Both the position numbers and the translations under genes were made by a program. From contig CAWBIK010000004.1 of NCBI GenBank assembly GCA_963788965.1, forward strand, positions 434,001-498,000: a stretch of DNA of 64,000 nucleotides. Direction: 5' to 3'. How positions within the stretch are numbered: the stretch's first letter is position 1; each line of letters starts with the position of its first letter. Of the stretch, positions 48,230-57,029 are shown one piece after another. Below the pieces are notes generated by a model. The model was not told where the DNA came from, did no database searches, and saw only the letters and a program-made list of their open reading frames with translations. The stretch comes from QHXQ01 sp963788965. Its GTDB lineage: Bacteria > Acidobacteriota > Blastocatellia > Pyrinomonadales > Pyrinomonadaceae.

Positions 48230-51118
48230 TTAGTCGTCTGCCGACAGGGACGCGTGCGGCAGAATCGTGGCGGGGATGGCCTCTAAGAAGCGCGAGACGA
48301 CGGGGAAGGAATCGCCGTCCGCGCCGCGATAAGCGTTCAACGGATAGACGAAATAGAGATGCCGCTTCGCGCGCGTCGCGGCGACATAGAGCAAGCGCCG
48401 CTCCTCCTCCAAATCGTCAAACTCGTCGGCGGAACGGGCCGAAGGAAACCAACCGTCCGTCATCCAGATCACAAACAGCGTGTCCCACTCTAAGCCCTTC
48501 GCCGAATGCACGGTCGAGAGCGTTATGTCGCCGCGACTGCGCGTCGTCCTGTCCGTGTGGGCCGCGTCCGACGGATCGAGCGCCACGTCGGCCAGCAACT
48601 CGGCCGAACTTTTGTATCGCTTGGCGATTGTCTGCAAGTGTTCGAGGTCGCGCCCGCGACGCGGATAGTCGTCGTATCTGGCTTTCAAGATGGGCCGGTA
48701 GAAGCGCAGCACGGTCGAGAGTTGCGCGCTCGGCGATCTGTTCTCTACGAGGCTGGTCCACATGCGCGCCAAGCGGCCCAACTGCTCTTTGTAAGCAGCG
48801 CGCGCCGGAAACTTATGCAGTTTTTTAAATAGGCCCTCTTTCGTCCGCGTTGCTCTGAACTCTTTGCGTTCGACGCCGAGGTGGTCGAGTATCTGGTTGA
48901 CCGTCGCGTCGCCGATGTGGTCGATCAGTTTCAGGGCGCGAAACCATGAGAGCGTGTCCGACGGATTTGCGACCACGCGCAAAAAGGCGAGCGCATCTTT
49001 GATGTGCGCCGATTCGGCGAACTTGATGCCGCCGAATTTGCGAAACGGAATGCCATGCTTGCCCAGTTCGATTTCCAGATCGAACGAGTGCGAACTGGCG
49101 CGAAACAGCACTGCGATCTCATCCGGCGACACACCTTCGGCCCGCAACTCTTCAATCCGCTCGGCGACAAAACGCGACTGCTCGTTCTCGTCGCGCGCGC
49201 TGACGGCGACGGGCAGCGGCCCTGTCGGCATGCGCGAGAAGAGACGCTTCGCGTAGCCGTCCGTTACGTCGGCGATGATCGCGTTAGCCACGTCCAAGAT
49301 CGGTTGCGTGCTGCGATAGTTCTCTTCCAATTTGATCACTTGCGCGGCGGGAAAGAGCGCGGGGAACTCAAGCATGTTCTTGTGGCTCGCCCCGCGAAAC
49401 GAATAGATCGACTGGCATTCGTCGCCGACAACCGCCACGTTATCGTGCGTCGCCGTCATCAAGCGCACGATCTGTGCTTGCAGTTTATTCGTGTCTTGAT
49501 ACTCGTCCACCATGATGTAGCGATACTGCTCCGACAGGCGCTGGCACAACTCGGTGTCCGCTTCGAGAGCTTCGCGCAGCCGCACCAGCAGGTCGTCGTA
49601 AGTCAGCATGTGGCGCGTGCGCTTGAACGTCTCGAAGGAGTTATATAACTCTTCGAGGGCGGGGCGCTCGGTGACGAACTGCGGGTACGACTGCTTGAGC
49701 ACGTCCGCCAGCGGGCTGACCTTGTTGACCATCATGCTGAAGATCGCGCAGATGGTGCGCTTGCGCGGGAAGCGCCGATCTTTGGTGAGTTGCATCTGCC
49801 GACGCAGCAGATCGATCAGGTCTTCGGTGTCGCTGCCGTCTAGCACCGTGAAGTTGCGCGCAACGTTCGCCGCCTCCGGGTACTTACGCAAGACAGAATG
49901 GCCGAGCGAATGGAACGTGCCGCCCGACACGCGTTGGCAACGTGCGTCGGCCAGCGCCGCCGCGCGCGCAAGCATGCTCGTCGCCGCTCGCCGCGTGAAC
50001 GTCAGCAGCAGCACCGACTCCGGCCGCGCGCCCGTCTCCACCAGACGCGCCACACGATAGACGAGCGTGCGCGTCTTCCCCGTGCCCGCCCCGGCGACGA
50101 TGAGCAGCGGTCCTTCGGTCGTCGTCACGGCCTTGAACTGGGTCGCGTTCAGTTCTTGCTCATAGTCGATCCCGCGCGCGTGCGTCGTGACGGTGACGCG
50201 TTTCAAGATCAGTTTGGTTTTAACTTGCGTGGGCGCGGCTTGGCCAAGTTCGAGCGCACGTTTGAAGGCTTTGAGTTCCGTTGCGAGTTCTTTGATCGTT
50301 TGATAACGCTGCTTCGGCGTGGTGGCCAGCGCCTTCGTCAAGATGCGTTGCAGATCGAGCGGCAGCGCGGCGCTCAAGGTGGTGCGCAACCTCGGTTCTT
50401 CGTGCAGGATGGCGTGCATCGTGTCGATCTGATTTTCGTGTCCGAAGGGGCGCTTGCCCGTCAGCATCTCGCAGAGAACGACGCCGAAAGCGAAGATGTC
50501 GCAACGCAGATCGACGCGCTGGCCGAGCAACTGCTCCGGCGACATATAATGGATCGTGCCCATGATCGTCCCGGCTTGCGTCTCGACGCGGATGAGCGTC
50601 TTCTGCGCGCTGTCGGCGGCAAACGCGCGCTCGCGTTGTGTGACGAGTTTCGCCAACCCGAAGTCGAGAATCTTCGCGTAACCGTCGCGGTGAATCATCA
50701 GATTTTCGGGTTTCAGGTCGCGGTGGATGATGCCCGCCTCGTGCGCTTTGCCGAGTCCTTCGGCGATCTGTAACGCGATCTCCAACACGTCCTTGACCTG
50801 TAACGCGCGCGCCACGATCTTCTGCCGCAACGTCTCGCCCTCGACGTACTCCATCGCTATGTAAGGCTTGCCGTCGTGTTCGCCGACTTCATAGACCGTG
50901 AGGATGTGCGGATGATTCAAGGCCGAGGCCGCGCGGGCTTCTTGCAGGAAGCGACGACGACGATCAGCTTGGGCGATGTATTCCGGCGGTAAGAGTTTGA
51001 GGGCGACGACGCGATGCAGCTTTTCGTCATACGCTTTATAGACCGCGCCCATGCCGCCCGCGCCCAGCGACTCCATGATCCGGTAATGCGCAATCGTGCC
51101 TTCAGGCATCACTTTCAT
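48230..51118 (-). CDS. Ser/Thr protein kinase fused to UvrD-like helicase
   Basis: This single open frame of 962 residues encodes two full enzymes. Residues 10-285 are an active Hanks-type kinase: glycine loop GAGGMGAVY (19-27), VALKL with Lys 41, Glu 60, HRDLKPEN (132-139), DFG (152-154), GTIHYMSPEQ. Residues about 300-962 are an SF1A helicase: Q-motif LNATQFKAV, Walker A AGAGTGKTR (342-350), VDEYQDTNKLQ, VVGDECQSIYSFRGA, LEENYRST, STVHSAKGLEW and EERRLLYVAATRAKR. No frameshift or internal stop joins them, and the helicase keeps the N-terminal segment of the stand-alone homolog at 10883. It may couple DNA unwinding to phosphorylation. Confidence 0.9.
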   Translation of the reverse strand: MKVMPEGTIAHYRIMESLGAGGMGAVYKAYDEKLHRVVALKLLPPEYIAQADRRRRFLQEARAASALNHPHILTVYEVGEHDGKPYIAMEYVEGETLRQKIVARALQVKDVLEIALQIAEGLGKAHEAGIIHRDLKPENLMIHRDGYAKILDFGLAKLVTQRERAFAADSAQKTLIRVETQAGTIMGTIHYMSPEQLLGQRVDLRCDIFAFGVVLCEMLTGKRPFGHENQIDTMHAILHEEPRLRTTLSAALPLDLQRILTKALATTPKQRYQTIKELATELKAFKRALELGQAAPTQVKTKLILKRVTVTTHARGIDYEQELNATQFKAVTTTEGPLLIVAGAGTGKTRTLVYRVARLVETGARPESVLLLTFTRRAATSMLARAAALADARCQRVSGGTFHSLGHSVLRKYPEAANVARNFTVLDGSDTEDLIDLLRRQMQLTKDRRFPRKRTICAIFSMMVNKVSPLADVLKQSYPQFVTERPALEELYNSFETFKRTRHMLTYDDLLVRLREALEADTELCQRLSEQYRYIMVDEYQDTNKLQAQIVRLMTATHDNVAVVGDECQSIYSFRGASHKNMLEFPALFPAAQVIKLEENYRSTQPILDVANAIIADVTDGYAKRLFSRMPTGPLPVAVSARDENEQSRFVAERIEELRAEGVSPDEIAVLFRASSHSFDLEIELGKHGIPFRKFGGIKFAESAHIKDALAFLRVVANPSDTLSWFRALKLIDHIGDATVNQILDHLGVERKEFRATRTKEGLFKKLHKFPARAAYKEQLGRLARMWTSLVENRSPSAQLSTVLRFYRPILKARYDDYPRRGRDLEHLQTIAKRYKSSAELLADVALDPSDAAHTDRTTRSRGDITLSTVHSAKGLEWDTLFVIWMTDGWFPSARSADEFDDLEEERRLLYVAATRAKRHLYFVYPLNAYRGADGDSFPVVSRFLEAIPATILPHASLSADD

Positions 51119-51311
51119 GATCCGGGAGCAGACGGCCGTGTTGAGTTTAAGTCCAAAGAAGAATACGCAGAAATCGGCCCGGAAGATGCTTCACACCGCG
51201 TTTTTTTTGCCCTGTCAGCGCCACGCAAAACCTGCTGCGCGAACCACATTGAACGGTTGAGAATTAAGCTGGCAGAAGTTGAGGCCGGCCTCGCGGCCGT
51301 GCAAAGAGAAA

Positions 51312-51371
51312 TGGCGGAGAGGATGGGATTCGAACCCACGGTGGCCTTTCGACCACTCCGGTTTTCGAGTC
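51312..51371 (-). pseudogene. tRNA-Ser (CGA) 3' half
   Basis: The minus strand carries the anticodon loop CTCGAAA (anticodon CGA), the start of the 3' anticodon stem, a long variable arm, the T arm GTGGGTTCGAATCCCAT and acceptor CCTCTCCG with CCA. The 5' side, with acceptor GGAGAGG, D arm and matching stem, is missing or altered. Promoter text is still present upstream. Such 3' tRNA fragments often mark island integration sites. Confidence 0.7.
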
Positions 51372-51442
51372 CCCTTCGCCCCTCGCGCCTAAAAGCGAAA
51401 ACGTAGGAATTGCTAAGAATTCAAACAACCCGCAGCCGTCAA

Positions 51443-51471
51443 AGCATAGCCCATCCTAGCGATTCCTGTCA
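51443..51471 (-). promoter_or_regulatory. Promoter of the broken tRNA-Ser
   Basis: On the minus strand TGACAG (51471-51466), a 17-base spacer and TATGCT (51448-51443) are the same as at 43552-43580; surrounding bases also match (TGTCACGTCA). The conservation shows shared ancestry with the intact tRNA-Ser locus. Confidence 0.6.
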
Positions 51472-51570
51472 CGTCATCACGCCAACCGCACGCCAAGTTT
51501 GAGGAGAGAACTACAGAAATCAGATAAGTCATGGTTTAGTGTGGACTATGGAAGTCAGCGCCTAATTTGG

Positions 51571-52371
51571 GAGTGACTAAATCAGACATGAGACGAAGTC
51601 AATGATGTTGCTTGGCTAGCGTGGGTGCTGTTGCTGCTAGCTCTGCCGCCGGTTCCAACACCAGACGAACAACGCGACCGCTTGACGCAACGCATGGACG
51701 CACTTCGAGAAGCAGCGCGCGCGGCTCGTTAGCCGCGCAAGGTAGTGCTGCGGTTCGGCGTTATCGCCTGCTACCGAGTAGGTCTGTGACTTGTTCTACA
51801 TGCTCGTGTGCTGGCCCCACCAGCACAGGTCCCGGTATGTGTTGAAAGCATCGGAGAAATAACTCTGCGCTAGCGGCGCGGAGTCGATGACAGACGGCAT
51901 CACTTCCGGGGTGCGCTGCTCGCAGACCGTGTGCGCGCCGATGCAGCGCGGCTCCCGCTCGACGAGCGTGCCGATAGCCGCAGGCTTTTTAGTCCCGACG
52001 AAGGTGAACAACTCGTCCATCTCCAGCGTGCCCACCGGCTCTGGACTAGCTGCGGAGACTTCTCTGGCGCGCAGTTGCGTGGGCACCGAGTTGACCCAGT
52101 TGGCAAGCGACTGGTGATTAACCCAGAGGAGGCGTCCGATGCGGCGCAAGCCGTTGCCTTCGAGGTAGAGTTTGATGGCTTGCTCGCGCGTCTGATCGTT
52201 GTAACCGAGCGGACGCGGCTCTGGCGTGTACTGACGGCGGCACGTCTGACATTGAAGGCGTTGACTGCCGGTGCGATTAAAGCCTGATTTCACTTGGCGC
52301 TCACTACTGTGGCAATAGGGAGTTGGTGGATGCCAACTTTTATAACATCATCAGGTCTGATTTAGGCAATC
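51571..52371 (-). mobile_element. IS1-family insertion sequence, decayed
   Basis: Inverted ends CTAAATCAGAC (51577-51587) and GTCTGATTTAG (52355-52365) flank a transposase frame; neighbouring bases (TGNCTAAATCAGACNTGA) also match. The size, about 0.8 kb, fits IS1. It lies next to the tRNA remnant and just before the PilZ-NRPS gene. I cannot identify target duplications with confidence. Confidence 0.65.
51637..52320 (-). pseudogene. IS1-family transposase, inactivated
   Basis: Upstream of the GTG at 52293 the same frame reads PTPYCHSSERQVKSGFNRTG, an N-terminal zinc finger (with QCQTC). The catalytic part has LEMDELFTFVGTKK and YFSDAFNTYRDLCWWG. After HTSM an in-frame TAG interrupts, and the same frame continues with KSQTYSVAGDNAEPQHYLAR and ends near FVWCWNRRQS, as in complete IS1 proteins. 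No initiating Met remains at the expected upstream position. The element is therefore probably dead. Confidence 0.75.
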
Positions 52372-52497
52372 CCCTGTGACAAAGAACTAGTAAATGAGGG
52401 TTCGAATCGGCTAGAATGTTATGCTCTAAAGAGTCCGCCGCCACCGCCGTCAAAGCGTTGTGGGCCGGCGGAACCCAACCCCCCGGTGAAGTAACCC

Positions 52498-55400
52498 ATG
52501 CCAATCCCCCCCGTACAGAAGGAGAGGCGCCGCGCGCCGCGGCACACAAAGAAGCTCAGTTTTCACATATCCGCCTATAGGGCGGGCGCGGGCGACGAGA
52601 GTCGCGGCGGTGGCAGCGCCTTCCGCGGGTACACGACGGACATCAGCCCCCGCGGGGTCGGCTTCGTCCTCGCGCGCGGGCAGGAGGGTATCCTCGAACT
52701 GCAACGCGGCGCCGGCCCGCTACGACTCGTATTCGACGGCCCCGACGGCGGCATCGAGGTGCACGCCGCGTTTGCGCACGTCCGCCGGCCGGAGGGGCTT
52801 GTAGGCGAGATAGCGGCCGGCGCGCGCATCATGGCTGTCAGCGACACCGACGGCTTCCGGCGGCTGGTCGGGGCCGCCGACGACCCGCGGCCGAGCTACG
52901 CCTGCCTCGACGAGCTCTTCGACGCACAAGCCAGAGCCACCCCCGACGGGGTCGCGGTCACGGCGGAGGGGGAGAGCCTCTCCTTCCGGCAGTTGGCCGC
53001 GCGGGTGGACGCCCTCGCGCGTCTCCTGAGAAGCAGGGGCATTCGCGCCGGTACGCTCGCGGGCGTCTTCGCCGAGCGCTCGCCGGAGATGTTGGTCGGC
53101 CTTCTGGCGGTCCTCAAAGCCGGCGGCGCTTACGTCCCGCTCGACCCGGCGCTGCCCCGCGAGCGCCTGGACTTCATCATTGAGGACACGCGGATGCCCG
53201 TCGTCCTCGCTCAGGAAAAGTTGTCGGGCGCGCTGCCGGGGCGAAGCGGCGTGGAGGTGATCCTCCTCAACGGCGGTCGTGGCGACGACCCGGCGGGAGG
53301 GTGTAAGGTGGCGGGCGGCGAAACGCGTGGAGGAGACATGGGCGACCTCGCCTACGTGATCTACACATCGGGCTCGACGGGCAGGCCCAAGGGGGTCATG
53401 ATCACCCACGGCTCGGTCGCCAACTACGTCGCGTGGATGGGCGAGGCGTTCCCTATGACGGCCGGCGATGTCGTCCTGCAAAAAGCGCCCTTCACCTTCG
53501 ACGCCTCGGTGTGGGAGATCTTCCTGCCTTTGCTCACGGGCGCACGCCTCGTCTTGGCGCGCCACGGCGGGGAGCGGGACTCCGGCTACATCGCGGACCT
53601 CATGGCGAGTGAGGGGGTCACCGACGCGCAGTTCGTGCCGTCACTGCTCAGGCAGTTCCTGGAGACACCGGGGGTCGAACGCTGCCTCTCGCTGCGGCGC
53701 GTGTTCAGCGGCGGAGAGGCGCTGCCGGCTGCACTCCGGAATAAGTTCTTCGAGCGTCTCCCCCACGCGCCCCTCTATAACCTGTACGGCCCCACGGAGA
53801 CAACCGTCTACTCGGCCTACGACTTCTGCCGGCCGGTTGATGGCGGTGCCGCGCCTGTCCACATCGGCAGGCCCATCAGGGAGACGCGCCTCCACCTACT
53901 TGACCGCGCTCTCACGCCGGTTGGCGCGACCCAACCCGGGGAGATCTTCATCGGAGGCGCGGGCCTCGCCCGGGGCTACCTGAACAGGCCCGGGCTGACG
54001 GCAGAGTGCTTCGTCCCCGATCCCTTCTCCGCCGAGCATGGCGCGCGGCTCTACCGGACGTGCGACGTGGCGCGCGCGTCCTCCGGGGGCGGCGTCGAAT
54101 ACTTAGGGCGCGCCGACCACCAAGTGAAAGTGCGCGGCGTACGTGTCGAGCCGGGGGAGATCGAGGCGGCGCTCGGCCTGCACCGGAACGTGCGGGAGAG
54201 CGTCGTCGCCGCCCGCGAGTCCGTGGGCGGCGACAAAAAACTGGTGGCTTACGTCGTCCCAAAGGCGGGGCCGGCCCCGTCGGTGAGCGAGCTGCGCGCC
54301 CACCTCGGGAGCAGGCTCCCCGACTACATGATGCCCTCGGCCTTCGTCGCCTTAGCCGAGCTGCCGCTGACGCACAACGGGAAGGTGGACATGCGCGCGC
54401 TCCCGGCGCCGGCCGGGGGCGGCCGGACTTGACGCAGCCACTCCTCGCGCCGAGAGACGACACCGAACAGGGGCTGCGGCTCATCTGGGAGGAGGTACTC
54501 GGCGTCAGCCCCATCGGCGTGAGGGACGACTTTTTCGAACTGGGGGGCGACTCTCTCTCGGCGACCCACATGCTCGCGGTCGTGGGCGAGCGGTTCGGCA
54601 GGACGCCCTCGCCCTCCGCCCTGATGCCGGCGGCGACCATCGAAGGGCTGGCCCGCCGGCTGACGGCGCCGGCCGAAGAGGATGGCTCCCTCCTCGTCGC
54701 GTTTCAAACGGGCGGGACCAAGCCGCCCCTCTTCTTCGCCCACGGCCTCGGGGGCGACGTCTACGACTACAGGGCTCTCGCCCCCCATTTGGGGGACGAC
54801 CGGCCCGTCTACGCCCTGCGCGCGCAGGGTCTGACCGACTCCCTCCCCCCCACGAAACCTTCGAGGAGATGGCGGCCGCTTACGTCAAAGAGGTGCTCGC
54901 CGTCCGGCCGCGGGGCCCCTACTTTCTGGGCGGGTATTCGTCGGGCGGGACGATAGCCTACGAGATGGCCGGGCAACTGCGGGCCGCGGGTCACGAAGTG
55001 GCGTACCTGGCCGTGCTGGACGAAGCGGCCCCGCCGGGTGGCGGTAAAGACGCAACGGCACTGACCAAAGCCCTCCGCCTCGCCATGAACCTGCCCTACT
55101 GGCTGGTCGATTTTGTTTGGAGGCGCACGCCCGGTGAAGTGGCCGCCGACGTGAAGAGGCGGGTGAAGTTCTCCGCGAAGAAGGCGTTCGGCCTAGCCTT
55201 CCGCCTCGCCGGACTCATGCCTCCCGAGGTCGGCGTGTCCGACGAACTCACGCTGTCCGACATGCCGGACCACCGCCTCAAGTTCTTGGAGGTTCAGCAC
55301 CGGGCGCTCAAAGCCTACAGGCCGCACCTGTGCCCCCTCCCCGTCACCCTCTACCGGACCCGCTCGCAATCCTTATTCGGCTCCCAGCTTTTCGACAAAG

Positions 55401-55564
55401 GTTGGGGGCGCGTCGGGTGCCGAGTAGTCAAGGTGCGTGTAGTGCACGGAAACCACAAGAACCTTTGTGAGGAGCCACACGCGCGCCACCTGGCGGCGGC
55501 ACTCAGAGAGGACATGGAGGCGGCGACGGTCCCGCTTCGCGGTCAGTTACTCTCGGAAGGGTAG
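52498..55564 (+). pseudogene. PilZ-A-PCP-TE single-module NRPS, two frameshifts
   Basis: Residues about 8-115 form a PilZ domain (ERRRAPRH with the RxxxR c-di-GMP motif; YTTDISPRGVGF with D/NxSxxG). An adenylation domain follows (IYTSGSTGRPKG near 287; FTFDASVWEIF; NLYGPTETT near 427; GRADHQVKVRG near 537; THNGKVD near 624), then a carrier protein (FFELGGDSLSATH, Ser for phosphopantetheine) and a thioesterase (GGYSSGGT, HGNHKN). Breaks at G- and C-runs near 54430 and 54862 hide the full frame. My reading of specificity positions is D-A-W-Q-F-G-L-V-Y, which resembles glutamine-type codes as I remember them. No condensation domain is present. Confidence 0.85.
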
Positions 55565-56109
55565 TGTCTACGAAAGGGGTTCTGCTGCGAGAATTATTTT
55601 GAAGCGTAGCTAGGCTGTGAGCAGCACCTTCCTATGTGGCGATGCCGAAGAGACCCTTGACGAATTTTGCCTGCCCCGCTGAGTCCCTGCCATCTAACCT
55701 TTTGATCTGCCCCTTCCTCATCATGGGTTGCCTTCTATGAAAGGGGTGTGTCAAGAAAAAACTTCTCCCATGCCGGCAATACCTGAAGAGTTCTTCGACC
55801 ACCAGCCCCGGTGCTTAACTTTTAGCGCGAAGTTGCAGCCGTTCATGGAACCGCTAAGAATGCTTCTTGTGCGCCTGTATCGCCCTAGATAATCCTATCT
55901 TGCTGCTTGAGCCTACACAAAATCCCACATGAAGAGTTGGGTTTATGAATGGGAATTATCTACTTGACGCAGGTTATTAGTCTCTACGTCAACAACAGAT
56001 CAGCAAATTTGACTTACAGGTAGAGATTAATTGTCTGTCTTTCGTCAAGTAGATACTTCCCAATTCGACCGCAGTCGCGGAGCGTTATCAGCGGCGCGCG
56101 CCGATGTTG
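55565..56109. other. AT-richer gap with palindromic element
   Basis: No gene is supported. Base composition is clearly lower in GC than the flanks. The nested inverted repeat at 55950-56062 is the main content. Confidence 0.55.
55950..56062. repeat. MITE-like palindrome, 113 bp
   Basis: Terminal arms of 20 bases (55950-55969 with 56043-56062, two mismatches) enclose a second inverted pair ATTAGTCTCTAC/GTAGAGATTAAT. The layout is that of a non-coding MITE or a stable RNA hairpin. No clear target duplication is seen. Confidence 0.5.
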
Positions 56110-56367
56110 CTAAAGATTGTCGGAGTCGCCTTCTGCCCTGACGCCAGTGTGAGAAAAGTAGAGCACTCTCCCATCCACTCCGACGCGCTCGACAATCAGC
56201 TTTTTTGCTTTCAACTGCGTTAGCGCCTCGCGCACGGCATCAACCGATTCGCGCACCTGATGGCGCATCAACCACCACCGGGCGATCTCTTCCAGCGTAT
56301 TGCCTGCGGCGCTATGTTTCTTGAGATACTTGAGTATTTGCTGATGCGCGGTTGCATTGTCTGCCAT
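56110..56367 (-). CDS. Small winged-helix-like protein
   Basis: This 85-residue protein (start MADNATAHQQILKYLKKHSA, TLEEIARWWLMRHQVRESVD, REALTQLKAKKLIVERVG) reads as a helix-turn-helix with a wing and a short acidic tail. It might be a small DNA-binding regulator or a partner of a larger system. No known family is recognised. It stands alone between palindrome and gap. Confidence 0.5.
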   Translation of the reverse strand: MADNATAHQQILKYLKKHSAAGNTLEEIARWWLMRHQVRESVDAVREALTQLKAKKLIVERVGVDGRVLYFSHTGVRAEGDSDNL

Positions 56368-57029
56368 TTAATTTATGTCTCATGCAGGATTCAACCGGTA
56401 CTCTGTCGGGCAGCTTTGTCATCTTGAGACAAAGACAAACGACCGTACCTACGTTCAGGACTTCGTTTTCATCGCGCGAAGCGCACCTCGCTCCGGCGCA
56501 AGCTTGTCAGAGGCGGCCGGCGATGTCGGGGGCTTCGCGTACAAAACCACCGTTGTTTACTTGGAACTACTCATAAGGCATGGCGTCCGAGTCGGGCTTG
56601 GAGTGACGCACCCTCTCGCTACAACCCGGCCTGTCGGTTGAGGACCCAGACAAGTCTTCGGTTGGACCTACTGCTGCGTGGAAGTTTTTAGTTATGCCTC
56701 GTCGGTTCGGCATCACAGCAAGACGAGCTCAATCACTCGTGCGCGCGACACAGCTATGAGCAAGAGAGAGGCCAGAATCGAAATGCCGGATAATCCTCCA
56801 CTGCGTGCTGGTTTGAGCGCCGGGGCGCGCCGCGATGGCAGCAACTAGGATTCTTTTGTCATAATGCAATCGTCGAATCGCGCGTTTATGTCCAACTTTG
56901 AAGAAAACAAGTAGGGGGGTTTTATCCACCCCCTACTCATCACCGTGTACAGGTTGAATCGAGTTTACGATTTGCGACGACGACAGTTGGTTGCCGAGGA
57001 ACTTCTTGTGCCGCGCCGTACCCGCCGCA
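56368..57029. other. Gene-poor gap before the ABC permease
   Basis: Open frames of 60-90 codons are present on both strands but none shows a family pattern, and the best starts only 8 bases from the divergent small gene. I see nothing else supported. Confidence 0.45.

Noticed and set aside
56375..56641. 88-codon frame on the plus strand after the small winged-helix gene
   Set aside because: It starts only 8 bases from the divergent gene, has no clear binding site and no family match; it could be real but is unsupported.
56729..56929. 66-codon minus-strand frame
   Set aside because: No family match and no start signal; region looks non-coding.
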